A stretch of DNA of 64,000 nt from Chryseobacterium cucumeris (GCF_016775705.1 NZ_CP068760.1:124001-188000); one strand, 5' to 3'. Shown: positions 33,812 to 42,907, counted from the stretch's first letter. The notes: a model not told the origin generated them from the letters alone. Program-made: numbers and translations.

Positions 33812-35740
33812 TTAATCCAGTTGGGTTCCAAGATATTCCCACTCCTGTAAAGCTGTATCCAGCTCCTCCTTAGCTTTGTTGTATTCTTCTAAGGTTTCAT
33901 CTGAAGGATTTTCTTTGGCAAAAGATGCTTCCATCTGCTCTACTTTTGTTTCAAGCTCAGAAATTTTCTCTTCTACTTTCTTTATTTTATTCTGAATATT
34001 TTTCTGTTCTTTCGTCACAATATTTGAAGACTGGCTGCTGCTTACAACAGGTTTTTCCTCTACTTTCTTGGGTTCAACCTTTACTTCCGTATGAAGTTTG
34101 GCTTTTTCTGCAGAAATCTCTCTGATGGTTTCTTTCTGTCTGTACTCAAGATATTCATTGATATCACCAAGGAATTCTTTCATTTTCCCATCACGGAATT
34201 CGTAGATTTTATCACAAAGTCCCTGAAGGAATTCCCTGTCGTGAGAGATGACAATTAAAGTTCCTTCAAAATTCTGCAGTGCCAGCTTGATAATTTCCTT
34301 AGACTGGATATCAAGGTGGTTGGTAGGTTCGTCCATGATCAGCGTGTTGAAAGGACGAAGCAACAGTTTACAAAGTGCCAGACGGTTTCTCTCTCCTCCG
34401 GAAAGTACTTTTGTTTTCTTAGTAACGGCATCTCCCTGGAAAAGGAAAGATCCTAATAAGTCTCTTACTCTTGGTCTTGTTTCTTCTGTTGCTGCATCTT
34501 CAGCTTCTTCCAGAACCGTTTTATTAGGTGTTAAAACCTCTTCCTGATTCTGAGCGAAATATCCAATGTTGACATTATGTCCAAGATTCCAGGTTCCTGA
34601 ATAGTCTTTGATATCTCCTGCCAGGATTTTAGCCAGCGTAGTTTTTCCCTGACCGTTCTGCCCCAGAAGGGCAATTCTGTCTCCTCTCTGAACGATGAAG
34701 TCTACATCATCAAAAATCTGCTTCTGTCCGTAGGCTTTTCCAAGATTGATCGCTTCGAAGATCACTTTTCCCGGAACCATAGACTGTACGAAACGGATAT
34801 TGAATTTTGAAACGTCTTCGTTATCCACTTCAATACGTTCAATCTTATCTAATTTTTTAATAAGTGACTGCGCGAAAGAAGCTTTGGTAGCACTTGCACG
34901 GAACTTATTAATGTTATCCTCCATTTGTTTGATCTCCGCATCCTGATTCTTTTTAGCCTGAATCAGTTTTTCACGGCGGTCTTCTCTCATGATCAGATAC
35001 TTGGAATAGTTGGCTTTGTAATCGTCAACTTTTTTATTGTTGATATCAAAAGTACGGTTACAAACCGCTGTCATAAACTGTTTATCGTGACTTACCAGAA
35101 CAATAGCTCCGGGATAATCCTTAAGGAAGTTCTCCAACCAGATGATGGATTCCATATCCAGGTGGTTGGTAGGCTCATCGAGAAGCATGATATCGTTCTT
35201 CTGAAGAAGTAATTTTGCCAATTCGATTCTCATTCTCCATCCTCCGGAAAATTCATCGGTGATTTTCTGGAAATCATCTGCTTTAAATCCTAAACCGAAT
35301 AACACTTTTTCCATGTCACCCTCAAGATTGTAGGCATCATGGTTCATCAAAAGGTCATTCAGCTCGGTCATTTTATTAATCAGATCCGTATAGGAATCAC
35401 TTTCGTAATCTGTTCTTACAGTCATCTGGTGATTCACTTCTTCAAGCTCATTCTTCCAGGCATTGATCTGTTCAAAAGCCTGCATGGTTTCTGCCCAGAC
35501 CGTTCTTCCTTTTACGAAATCAAGATCCTGCTTCAGGAAACCAATGGTAACACTTCCTTCAGTGACAACTTCTCCCTCGTAGAAATTAATTTCTCCGGAA
35601 AGCATTTTCAATAAAGTGGATTTTCCTGCTCCGTTTTTACCAACGAGACCCACTTTATCATCCTTTTTAATGGTGAAATTGACATTTTGAAATAAATAAT
35701 TTCCTGAATGATGTAATCCTAAACTTTGAACCGAAAGCAT
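33812..35740 (-). CDS. ABC-F family ATPase
   Basis: 642 residues, two ABC domains and no membrane helix. Walker A motifs Gly-Lys-Asn-Gly-Ala-Gly-Lys-Ser-Thr (about 35-43) and Gly-Gln-Asn-Gly-Gln-Gly-Lys-Thr-Thr; signatures Phe-Ser-Gly-Gly-Trp and Leu-Ser-Gly-Gly-Glu; Walker B Leu-Asp-Glu-Pro-Thr-Asn-His and Met-Asp-Glu-Pro-Thr-Asn-His. A linker of about 80 residues joins the halves, and a C-terminal coiled coil (about 560-640) matches Uup/YdiF-like members. Such proteins bind the ribosomal E site and relieve stalling; DNA-related roles are known for Uup. No antibiotic-resistance assignment is justified. Confidence 0.92.
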   Translation of the reverse strand: MLSVQSLGLHHSGNYLFQNVNFTIKKDDKVGLVGKNGAGKSTLLKMLSGEINFYEGEVVTEGSVTIGFLKQDLDFVKGRTVWAETMQAFEQINAWKNELEEVNHQMTVRTDYESDSYTDLINKMTELNDLLMNHDAYNLEGDMEKVLFGLGFKADDFQKITDEFSGGWRMRIELAKLLLQKNDIMLLDEPTNHLDMESIIWLENFLKDYPGAIVLVSHDKQFMTAVCNRTFDINNKKVDDYKANYSKYLIMREDRREKLIQAKKNQDAEIKQMEDNINKFRASATKASFAQSLIKKLDKIERIEVDNEDVSKFNIRFVQSMVPGKVIFEAINLGKAYGQKQIFDDVDFIVQRGDRIALLGQNGQGKTTLAKILAGDIKDYSGTWNLGHNVNIGYFAQNQEEVLTPNKTVLEEAEDAATEETRPRVRDLLGSFLFQGDAVTKKTKVLSGGERNRLALCKLLLRPFNTLIMDEPTNHLDIQSKEIIKLALQNFEGTLIVISHDREFLQGLCDKIYEFRDGKMKEFLGDINEYLEYRQKETIREISAEKAKLHTEVKVEPKKVEEKPVVSSSQSSNIVTKEQKNIQNKIKKVEEKISELETKVEQMEASFAKENPSDETLEEYNKAKEELDTALQEWEYLGTQLD

Positions 35741-35742
35741 CT

Positions 35743-35770
35743 TAATTAATAATTAGTAATGAATAATGAA
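35743..35770. repeat. Heptamer tandem array (TAATGAA)
   Basis: TAATTAA, TAATTAG, TAATGAA, TAATGAA, immediately upstream of the ABC-F start codon and before its -7 box (minus TATTTTTG at 35781-35788). Confidence 0.78.
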
Positions 35771-35780
35771 TTTTCGGGTG

Positions 35781-35788
35781 CAAAAATA
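35781..35788 (-). promoter_or_regulatory. -7 box of the ABC-F gene
   Basis: Minus-strand TATTTTTG, 41 nt from the start; the heptamer array lies inside the predicted leader. Confidence 0.5.
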
Positions 35789-35940
35789 CGGAAAAAGAAA
35801 TGAATAGCCGAGAAATAAAAAAACAGGCCAGAATTTGGCAATTTTTCTCTGTAGGTAAAACATTAAACCGCAAAAAAGGAGACACCATGAGATGTCCCCT
35901 AACCTAAATTTAAAACTGAGAAGTATTTTCACGAATGCTT

Positions 35941-37287
35941 CTATTCATTTACTCTAACAGCTGCCGGTGTTTTTACAATAGAGCGAAGCCAGATATCATT
36001 ATTGGGAACGTTTGTTCCATAAAGAAAATCTGCAACAAAGCTGTCTTCCGGCAGATGAAGTTCTACGGAAAGTCTTTTTGTCCGGCTTGTTTCATCAACG
36101 GAGGTACTGCTTGATACATTTAATCCGTTATTGATCAGCTCAATATTAATTTCACGCTGGGTTCTGTACCGGAAACTGTTACTGTACAATCCGAAGTTTG
36201 ATGAAATATGCGTATACTCTGCAAATTTTCCGAAATCATATATTGGCTTTTTGTTTCCGGAAAGATCCTTCAGATATTCTTTCATTTTACTATAATACCT
36301 GTTAAGAAAAGAATGTTTATTATAATCTGTTCCGAAATAGGCTTCATTTTCTGTACTAAACACTGACAATATGATATTGGTCTCATCCATCATCAGTTTT
36401 CCATATACTTTTGAGAGGTCGTTATATACTTTATCCCTGCATACAAATGCCTGCGAAAGTCCATTCACTGTTTCCACTTTATATTCTGAGAGCAATGCAT
36501 CCCAGATTTTATTTCCATCAGCACTGGTTTTTGCATTTCTGATATCTGAAACATAGCTATGCAGATCATCAACATTTGCGAAATCTGTAGAAATATAAAC
36601 AGATTGCGGTCCTTCAAGATAGCCGCCTCCAATATCGGCATGATCTCCGGGAACGAATACTTCTTTCCAAACTGATGATTTTTTTTCTGATTTCTGATCC
36701 TTCATTGTTCTTGAATTCTCAAATAAGCCGGTAAGCGGAAAGAAAAACCTGCCCTCATTAGCTGCACAGAAATGCAGAGCATTCTCTATCTGTACAGACA
36801 TATTCATATTATAGGTATTAAAAGGTTTGGACTCTACCGTATCAAAAAGCCCCAAAAATTTTATTCTGCAATTTCCCACAGCATAATGAGTCAGAAGCTG
36901 ATTACATAAGGTTCTTGCCAACATACCTCCCCGGCCGAATCCGTATACATAAAAATGGTATTCTTTGGTGTCATCATAGGCTATTTTTTGCACAAATTCC
37001 CCTGCTTTCTGAAGTTTATCATCAGATGAATAACCACTTCCATAGGGTGGGTTTGCACATGTTGCCATAGCAAAATTATTATCTTCATGCCCCGTTACAG
37101 TACCAATTCCTTCAATATATATCTTTTCATCTCCAACGAACAGACTGTATAATTTATAGATATTGCTGAAAGTCCCGTAGTAACTTTCATTATTATTCAG
37201 CGGTTTATCCGGTGAAAGGATATTGACTCCATTGTTTCCTGTGCCGTCAAAGAAAATCCCGACGGAAATCACTCTGTTACCATTCAT
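35941..37287 (-). CDS. DUF2235 (Tle1-like) alpha/beta-hydrolase homologue lacking the serine
   Basis: 448 residues, no signal peptide. The N-terminal Gly-Ile-Phe-Phe-Asp-Gly-Thr-Gly-Asn, a Tyr-Gly-Phe-Gly-Arg-Gly-Gly elbow near residue 116, Leu-Phe-Asp-Thr-Val-Glu-Ser, and a Pro-Gly-Asp-His-Ala-Asp-Ile-Gly-Gly-Gly catalytic-His region identify the DUF2235 family of phospholipase-like T6SS effectors (Tle1). In this copy the elbow Ser of GFSRG is Gly (codon GGC on the minus strand), so hydrolysis by the usual triad is not expected. No VgrG, Hcp or other T6SS gene is in the window. Confidence 0.83.
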   Translation of the reverse strand: MNGNRVISVGIFFDGTGNNGVNILSPDKPLNNNESYYGTFSNIYKLYSLFVGDEKIYIEGIGTVTGHEDNNFAMATCANPPYGSGYSSDDKLQKAGEFVQKIAYDDTKEYHFYVYGFGRGGMLARTLCNQLLTHYAVGNCRIKFLGLFDTVESKPFNTYNMNMSVQIENALHFCAANEGRFFFPLTGLFENSRTMKDQKSEKKSSVWKEVFVPGDHADIGGGYLEGPQSVYISTDFANVDDLHSYVSDIRNAKTSADGNKIWDALLSEYKVETVNGLSQAFVCRDKVYNDLSKVYGKLMMDETNIILSVFSTENEAYFGTDYNKHSFLNRYYSKMKEYLKDLSGNKKPIYDFGKFAEYTHISSNFGLYSNSFRYRTQREINIELINNGLNVSSSTSVDETSRTKRLSVELHLPEDSFVADFLYGTNVPNNDIWLRSIVKTPAAVRVNE

Positions 37288-37412
37288 GTTTCTACTTTAA
37301 TTTTTTATTACAGATCCTGTTGTGTTTTTTTCAACTGACATCCCTTAAAGAGACATTCCAAAATAACAGAAGAAAAACAAGGTTAGCTAGAGTGAAAAGT
37401 ACCAAATAAAAA

Positions 37413-37432
37413 ATTCCGTATTTCTACGGAAT
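37413..37432 (-). terminator. Terminator of the response-regulator operon
   Basis: Eight-bp stem ATTCCGTA/TACGGAAT, 4-nt loop, T-tract on the minus strand. Confidence 0.85.
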
Positions 37433-37436
37433 CAAT

Positions 37437-38114
37437 TTATATTTTTTCAAGGGAGTAAATATTGTTGACAATAGCATAGATGACGATTCCTACTGTATTT
37501 CTGGCTCCGATTTTTTCGAGAATACGCTGTCTGTGACTTTCTACAGTTCTTGGGCTGATAAAGAGTTTTTCTCCGATTTCGTTGTTAGTCAGTTCCTGAC
37601 AGATCAGCTTTACCACATCTTTTTCTCTTTCGGATAATTCATCTTCTGTTTCAAAAAGAGAATTTTTCTTAGCAGAACTGTTCATATAAGTAAACAGCAT
37701 CTGATGATCTTCAGCCGTAAAAAAAACTCCGTTTTTGTCTACCATTGTAATGGCATCAATAAAGGTTTTCTTATTCGAATTTTTCGGCAGAAACGCAGAT
37801 ACTCCCAGTTTGACCATATATCCGAGAATTGAGGTTTTATAATGGGATGACAGGATAATAATTTTAAGATCAGGATATTTTTCCTTGAGGATTTCTACCA
37901 GTTCAAAACCGTTCATGGGTTTCATCTGAACATCTACAAGAGCAATATCAGGAAATTCATCTTTTGAAAGTTTTCCGAGGTCTTCTATAAAATCGGGGCC
38001 ATTATCTGCGGTAAGGGTTACCGATATATTTTTTTCATTGGACAGCAGCATTTTTACCCCTTCGAGGATCAGCTGTTCATCATCAATCAGTGCTAGTTTG
38101 ATTTGGGAACTCAT
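37437..38114 (-). CDS. NarL/FixJ-type response regulator
   Basis: 225 residues. Receiver domain (about 5-125) with the acidic pair Asp-Asp-Glu near residue 11, phospho-acceptor Asp in Leu-Val-Asp-Val-Gln-Met near 60, and the Thr/Ser and Lys switch residues. The C-terminal LuxR-type HTH (about 160-220) contains Glu-Arg-Glu-Lys-Asp-Val and Ser-Pro-Arg-Thr-Val-Glu-Ser-His-Arg. Its N-terminus overlaps the kinase C-terminus by 32 nt, so the pair is translationally coupled. Targets unknown. Confidence 0.95.
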   Translation of the reverse strand: MSSQIKLALIDDEQLILEGVKMLLSNEKNISVTLTADNGPDFIEDLGKLSKDEFPDIALVDVQMKPMNGFELVEILKEKYPDLKIIILSSHYKTSILGYMVKLGVSAFLPKNSNKKTFIDAITMVDKNGVFFTAEDHQMLFTYMNSSAKKNSLFETEDELSEREKDVVKLICQELTNNEIGEKLFISPRTVESHRQRILEKIGARNTVGIVIYAIVNNIYSLEKI

Positions 38115-38877
38115 GATATTTTGGAATTTTTATGATTAGACGACTTCCTTTGTTTGAAAATGTTTTTTTCCATTTGTGTGTGGCATTCATAGATTTGATG
38201 CGGGATTCGATATTTTTTATTCCCATTCCTTTTTTCACATCTTCATATTCAAAGCCCTGCCCGTTATCCGAAATCACTACAGCCATATTGTCAGGATAAT
38301 CTTTCATGTAAATCCAGATATCCGTTGCGTCCGAATGTTTGATCACATTGGTAGTAAACTCCTGAATAATTCTGTACAGCTGTACTTCCACAAAAAGATC
38401 TTTCTTTTCATATCCCTGCATTACCTGCAAAGAGATATTGATTTTGTGGGAAAGGTTGGCTATTAATTCTTCAACATATAAAACCAGCCCTACCGACTCC
38501 AGGTTTACAGGGTATAATGAATGGGAAATACTTCTGGCAGCATCAATCAGGGAAGACATCTGACCGTAGATATTTTTTTTGATGAGCTCATCGCCCTGAG
38601 TATCCAGATTATTTAACCATAAGGAAAGGATATTGAGACGGTTTCCGATATCATCATGAATCATGACCGCAATTCTTTTTCTTTCTTCTTCCTGGGCTTT
38701 GATGTTTTCCAGCACTAATTTCTTCTGATGGAGAACTTCCGCCTCATGCTGTACATTTTTCTCCTTAATGATTCTGGTTATAAAAGCTCTGTACGCTAAC
38801 AGAATAAAGGATACTATAACTGTTATGGTAACAATTATAAGGATCAGCAGATTGATATTTAAAGTTACTTCTTTAAT
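38083..38877 (-). CDS. HisKA_3-type sensor histidine kinase, N-terminus lacks a canonical start codon
   Basis: The kinase core begins with the HisKA_3 box Glu-Glu-Glu-Arg-Lys-Arg-Ile-Ala and the phospho-acceptor His in Ile-His-Asp-Asp-Ile-Gly, then an HATPase_c domain with Asp-Asn-Gly-Gln-Gly-Phe and Gly-Met-Gly-Ile. The frame continues upstream of the GTG at 38715 through a linker and a hydrophobic helix (about 38850-38780), which is the usual architecture, but no ATG, GTG or TTG exists between that helix and the in-frame stop at 38926-38928. The upper coordinate given (an ATT at 38877) is a guess. It pairs with the response regulator. Confidence 0.75.
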   Translation of the reverse strand: MKEVTLNINLLILIIVTITVIVSFILLAYRAFITRIIKEKNVQHEAEVLHQKKLVLENIKAQEEERKRIAVMIHDDIGNRLNILSLWLNNLDTQGDELIKKNIYGQMSSLIDAARSISHSLYPVNLESVGLVLYVEELIANLSHKINISLQVMQGYEKKDLFVEVQLYRIIQEFTTNVIKHSDATDIWIYMKDYPDNMAVVISDNGQGFEYEDVKKGMGIKNIESRIKSMNATHKWKKTFSNKGSRLIIKIPKYHEFPNQTSTD

Positions 38878-39488
38878 CTGATAAAAGTGTATAAAAATGA
38901 ACAGTACAAAATACCCGAAAGAATATTATTGGCACTGAGAATTGTATAGTAATCATTTTCCGACAGATTGGCAATCTGATGCTGGATGATAAAAATAAAT
39001 ACCGAAACGGAATAGTAGAAAAAAATACTGGCATCTACGAGAAGAAAACGGTTCTGTAGAGAGGTATTCTTAATCTCACGGATCAATGTAAACCCGGAAA
39101 GACAGATGATGATGATATTGGAAACTACTTTCGCAATATCGGCATTGGCAGGATAATCAAATCCATATTTCGAGATCATAAAGCCAGCTGCCAATGCACC
39201 TGTAATCCACAGAACAGGTTTTGGCCAGTCCAGTTTTCTGACAAATAAACCCGTCAGAAGGAAAAATTCTCCTGCGATATATAAAGGATAGAGGAATGAA
39301 GTATCATTCAGTCTGAAGATATAAGGCAGCGCCAGATTCAGCAGCTCAATAAAAAAAAGAAAAGCAATACAATGAAAATATTGCTTTTCTTTATGATTTA
39401 ATATGCGGTATTTTGCTGCTCCCAGCAGTATAACAGATAGAAGCAGTGCATAATTCAGGAATAAAATTGCCTTATAAAGTCCAGCCAT
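38865..39488 (-). CDS. Seven-helix membrane protein of a two-component operon
   Basis: 207 residues, about seven hydrophobic helices and almost no soluble part; no family recognised. It overlaps or directly precedes the kinase gene on the same strand and may be its sensory or signal-input partner (inference from synteny). A terminator-like hairpin with a T8 tract lies inside its coding sequence (39356-39392). Confidence 0.7.
   Translation of the reverse strand: MAGLYKAILFLNYALLLSVILLGAAKYRILNHKEKQYFHCIAFLFFIELLNLALPYIFRLNDTSFLYPLYIAGEFFLLTGLFVRKLDWPKPVLWITGALAAGFMISKYGFDYPANADIAKVVSNIIIICLSGFTLIREIKNTSLQNRFLLVDASIFFYYSVSVFIFIIQHQIANLSENDYYTILSANNILSGILYCSFLYTFIRLKK
39350..39392 (-). terminator. 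Intragenic terminator-like hairpin
   Basis: Arms 39379-39392 and 39356-39369 pair perfectly over 14 bp with a 9-nt loop; on the coding (minus) strand the stem runs into eight Ts. The stem is AT-rich, so it is weaker than the other terminators here. It sits about 100-130 nt into the open reading frame. Confidence 0.45.
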
Positions 39489-39504
39489 TCCTCAGTATAT
39501 CATT

Positions 39505-40284
39505 TTAAAATTCACTTCCTACATCCACATCCGGAATACGGCAGATAGGAGGACACGGCTTTGCCCAGTCATAAGTATTGGAAATCACTTCTGCTCCCAG
39601 TTCTGCATTCCTTAGATTTTCACGGAAAGAGATAAAAATAAGGGTTACCAGCATTTTTCCATAGATATCATTGTATCTGATACCAAAAGAACAGGTAATA
39701 CCAGCCAACCCTTCATCTGAAAGGCAAAGGTCTGCTACAGGAACATAGAATTTTCTGAAAATTCCGCTGCCTTCATTTTCTCTGCTCTCTTTATAAAACC
39801 AGTCCATCCCCTGGTTTCTCCAGCGTTCAATAGCATCTACAGCTTTGTCCTGCTCAAGAACCGGTGTATTGGAAACCGGGAATCCCATATTGGCATTCTT
39901 CTCCATACTCTCAAGATCTCTGGAAAGAACCGCATTTCTGATGACGGTATATTCCTGGATTTCCTGCAGCCTCAGATCTTTATCAAGTTCGGTAAGGAAA
40001 CTGTATGGATATTCTTTTACATCTATTTTTTCCCCGTCGTTATTCATAGGATAAAAAATAAGAATCAACCGGTCTCTGTAAATTCCTACTGCAGCACAGA
40101 AGTCTTTATAATCACTGAACCCTTTCATCCATTCAAGGTGTTCTCTGGAAATATTAAAAACATAGTTGGTAGGGATAAGCTTTTGAATCCTGGAAAAGTC
40201 TGAAAGAGATGCTTTCCACTCATTTGATGCTGTCCTGCATTCTTCTACAGGCAGCATATAGTCTACAATGTTTAATGTTGACAT
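39505..40284 (-). CDS. Hypothetical protein, unrecognised
   Basis: 259 residues from the ATG at 40284 (an ATG two codons earlier at 40290 and a longer frame to 40335 are alternatives). Soluble, mixed composition, without signal peptide or transmembrane segment. Visible features are a Cys/Pro-rich C-terminus (Cys-Pro-Pro-Ile-Cys) and several Trp residues in mid-protein. It ends 17 nt before the seven-helix protein gene, so it may be the first gene of the two-component operon. No function can be suggested. Confidence 0.6.
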   Translation of the reverse strand: MSTLNIVDYMLPVEECRTASNEWKASLSDFSRIQKLIPTNYVFNISREHLEWMKGFSDYKDFCAAVGIYRDRLILIFYPMNNDGEKIDVKEYPYSFLTELDKDLRLQEIQEYTVIRNAVLSRDLESMEKNANMGFPVSNTPVLEQDKAVDAIERWRNQGMDWFYKESRENEGSGIFRKFYVPVADLCLSDEGLAGITCSFGIRYNDIYGKMLVTLIFISFRENLRNAELGAEVISNTYDWAKPCPPICRIPDVDVGSEF

Positions 40285-40346
40285 AAGCATAGTTTTTAGT
40301 CGTATAAAAATATAGAAACTAAATATGCTACGCAAGAGGATTTTAA

Positions 40347-40967
40347 TTAATAATTTTTCACAGTAATATGATAACAGCTCTGTTGTTTCTCTTTGATGAA
40401 ATATATTCTACCAGCTTTCTCATAGTACTTTAAAACTTTCTCCAATGCCAATTCCATTTTCGGATTGTACTTTAAAACGTTGTTGAATCTTACATAAGAA
40501 ATGTCAAAAGAATTGCCATAATTGTGTGAACTAATCCCTAGTGATGCGTTGGAATTCACTCTTCTAAGCCTGCATTGGTCTTCAAGCGTTCTGGTAATGG
40601 ATGAAACAGTAAATGTACCGCCTTTTGTATCCTTGCTGAACTTAGAACCTATTTTTTCCAGCGTGGTTTTTGCCTTGGATACCATATAAGCCCTGCTGTA
40701 ATCAAGTTTTTGAACACGATATCCTTTACCCGATTTTTTTATTTTGTGGAATTTGCCGCTGTTGATGTATCTCTGCACTGTTTTGGAATCTTTCAGCAGC
40801 TGTACCCCAAAACTTTTTGAGGCATCAAGATGAGATTTATAAAGCGGCGTAGGTTCAACCTTCAATACAGTGGCAAGATCATAGCAGGGAAAAGCTTTTT
40901 TAGCTGCCTGCGCATAATGTAAACTATAAATAAAAGGTACAAAGACCACACAAAAAAACTTTCTCAT
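40347..40967 (-). CDS. DUF5715/M15-like peptidase (VanY fold)
   Basis: 206 residues with an N-terminal signal segment. The M15 zinc-site pattern is visible: Ser-Ile-Thr-Arg-Thr, then Ser-Ser-His-Asn-Tyr-Gly-Asn-Ser-Phe-Asp (His and Asp ligands), and near the C-terminus Ser-Cys-Tyr-His-Ile-Thr with the last His. That predicts a periplasmic D,D- or L,D-carboxypeptidase acting on peptidoglycan. Whether it is catalytically active is not known for this subfamily. Confidence 0.78.
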   Translation of the reverse strand: MRKFFCVVFVPFIYSLHYAQAAKKAFPCYDLATVLKVEPTPLYKSHLDASKSFGVQLLKDSKTVQRYINSGKFHKIKKSGKGYRVQKLDYSRAYMVSKAKTTLEKIGSKFSKDTKGGTFTVSSITRTLEDQCRLRRVNSNASLGISSHNYGNSFDISYVRFNNVLKYNPKMELALEKVLKYYEKAGRIYFIKEKQQSCYHITVKNY

Positions 40968-41151
40968 TCACCATCCTTTTAAATTACAAATGAAAGATAA
41001 AACATTTATGTTATATCTTTCAAAACCGACTATTATACTCTCTAAACAAATCCCAAACAAACTTTACACCAAATTACAGATTTTGTAATTTTTGTTCTCT
41101 CTTTTTTGAAATATTTTTCAGATTTATCTTTTTACTTTAAGATTTAAATTT

Positions 41152-41159
41152 TACATTTG
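41152..41159 (+). promoter_or_regulatory. -7 box of the aquaporin gene
   Basis: TACATTTG, 24 nt before the ATG at 41183. Confidence 0.55.
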
Positions 41160-41182
41160 AGATACTTTAAACAATAAACAAC

Positions 41183-41902
41183 ATGATAAAAAAACTTTTC
41201 GCTGAATTTTTCGGCACATTTTGGCTTGTTTTCGGAGGATGTGGAAGCGCTGTTTTTGCAGCCGGTGTTCCAGATATTGGCATCGGACTTTTAGGAGTTG
41301 CTTTAGCCTTCGGTCTTACTGTTCTTACCATGGCTTACGCTGTAGGGCATATCTCAGGAGGGCATTTTAATCCGGCAGTTTCTTTTGGACTTTTAGCAGG
41401 AGGAAGATTTTCTGCAAAAGACCTTATCCCTTACATTGTAGCACAGTGTCTGGGAGCAATTGTAGCAGCAGGATGCCTGTATACGATTCTTAACGGAGCC
41501 GGAGCGGTAGAATTCTCAAAACCTGGAGATTTTGCTACCAACTTCTACGGTGAAGCCGTTTATAACGGAAAAGCTTTCAGCATGGGAGCTGCATTTCTTG
41601 CTGAGTTTTTATTAACCGCCTTTTTCCTTATTGTAATCATGGGAGCTACGGATAAGTGGGCTAACGGTAAGTTTGCCGGTCTTGCCATCGGTCTTGCTCT
41701 TACGTTGATCCACCTGATCTCAATCCCGATTACAAATACTTCTGTAAACCCTGCGAGATCACTTTCTCAGGCAGTCTTTATGGGAGGAATTGCTATGTCG
41801 CAGCTTTGGCTGTTCTGGGTTGCCCCTATTTTGGGAGGAGTTGTAGGAGGTTTAATCTACAAGTTCTTACTTCAGAGAGATACTGCTGAAATTGCAGATT
41901 AA
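41183..41902 (+). CDS. aqpZ: Aquaporin Z
   Basis: 239 residues, six transmembrane helices. Both NPA boxes are present: His-Phe-Asn-Pro-Ala-Val (about residue 62) and Ser-Val-Asn-Pro-Ala-Arg (about 192), the Arg of the second being the ar/R filter. His at the filter position in helix 5 fits a water channel rather than a glycerol facilitator. Own promoter and terminator; a single gene flanked by minus-strand genes. Confidence 0.95.
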   Translation: MIKKLFAEFFGTFWLVFGGCGSAVFAAGVPDIGIGLLGVALAFGLTVLTMAYAVGHISGGHFNPAVSFGLLAGGRFSAKDLIPYIVAQCLGAIVAAGCLYTILNGAGAVEFSKPGDFATNFYGEAVYNGKAFSMGAAFLAEFLLTAFFLIVIMGATDKWANGKFAGLAIGLALTLIHLISIPITNTSVNPARSLSQAVFMGGIAMSQLWLFWVAPILGGVVGGLIYKFLLQRDTAEIAD

Positions 41903-41925
41903 TTTTAAAATACTATTCAATGATA

Positions 41926-41949
41926 AAATCCTGTCAGGCGGCAGGATTT
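41926..41949 (+). terminator. Terminator of aqpZ
   Basis: Eight-bp stem AAATCCTG/CAGGATTT, 8-nt loop and a long T-tract, 24 nt after the stop. Confidence 0.92.
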
Positions 41950-41993
41950 TTTTTATTTTCTGATTTTGAATAATTGTTTTGAAATTCTTTGTA

Positions 41994-42158
41994 AACGCAA
42001 AGTTTTTATAAAGATGAATTTTTATTTAAGGGAGAAAAGTGGTTACGACTACGTCGTTGATGAAGTGATAGGTTTTACAACCGATTAATAAAAATCAATG
42101 AAATTGATTCCTTCTTTGCTTTCTTAAACTTTAAATATAGAAAATAAGTCTTTGCGTT
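41994..42158. repeat. Candidate MITE-like element with 9-bp inverted ends
   Basis: AACGCAAAG (41994-42002) and its exact inverse CTTTGCGTT (42150-42158) bound 165 bp of non-coding sequence between aqpZ and the next gene. A related CCGCAAAGTTTTTAAT end occurs near 42767. The interior has an ACGACTACGTCGT palindrome. No transposase is present. Confidence 0.45.
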
Positions 42159-42180
42159 AGAATAAGAAACCTCCTTAATT

Positions 42181-42726
42181 TTATTTCAGTTTTTTGATTT
42201 CAAAAGGATTTTTAAAAATCAGTTCCTCGTGCTTTCCTTTGATCTCCATTTTACGCTGGAGAAGATTCAAAGCCATCTTCCTGATAAAAAAATCCTTGTC
42301 ATTCAGTTTCCAGTAGGAATCTTCATGGAGTCTTTTAGGCTGGCGAATCAGATAAAATTCGGTATCCCAGGTATCTGCATTGTGATAGAATTCAATAATT
42401 CCGCAATGTTCCGGAATTAAAGCAGCATCTACCATTCCCATCGGGAGCAAAAAACTGAAAGAATTACACATATAATCCCCACAGGAAATTTTATCGTGTT
42501 TCAGAAATTTTTCTCCGGTGTCTTTATTCAGGTATGATTTTTTGAAATCATTTTTAAAATCACTTTTTGAAAGTTTAATTTCAATTTCATGACTTCCACC
42601 TTCCGAATCTATGATTAAGATGTCTGCTTCCCAATCTGCCTGAAAATAATTCGTCAGTACGATTTCTTTTTCAAAATCGCAATGGGAATGGATGTAGGCG
42701 TGTATGAGTTCTTCTATTTTGATCAT
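42181..42726 (-). CDS. PD-(D/E)XK nuclease-like hypothetical protein
   Basis: 181 residues, cytoplasmic. The motif Glu-Ala-Asp-Ile-Leu-Ile-Ile-Asp...Glu-Ile-Glu-Ile-Lys (about residues 32-52) matches the D-x(n)-E-x-K core of PD-(D/E)XK nucleases, and the arrangement resembles MmcB-like repair proteins. The family assignment is tentative. The C-terminus is basic and helical. No neighbours point to a pathway. Confidence 0.62.
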   Translation of the reverse strand: MIKIEELIHAYIHSHCDFEKEIVLTNYFQADWEADILIIDSEGGSHEIEIKLSKSDFKNDFKKSYLNKDTGEKFLKHDKISCGDYMCNSFSFLLPMGMVDAALIPEHCGIIEFYHNADTWDTEFYLIRQPKRLHEDSYWKLNDKDFFIRKMALNLLQRKMEIKGKHEELIFKNPFEIKKLK

Positions 42727-42907
42727 TTTTTTATGATGGTAAAGATATTTTTAATAAAACGCAATGCCCGCAAAGTTTTTAATAGCCAAGTGTTTAAAGG
42801 CTCGCAAGGGCGTTTCACTCAGCAAAAGTTTCAAATTATTTTATGATACAAAAATTAACAAGTGGAGCGAATTGACAATTAACAATTGCTTTCTTCGGTT
42901 TAAATCA

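Noticed and set aside
35878..35902. Terminator after the DUF2235 gene
   Set aside because: Only a four-base stem (GACA/TGTC) forms, with no T-tract on the minus strand.
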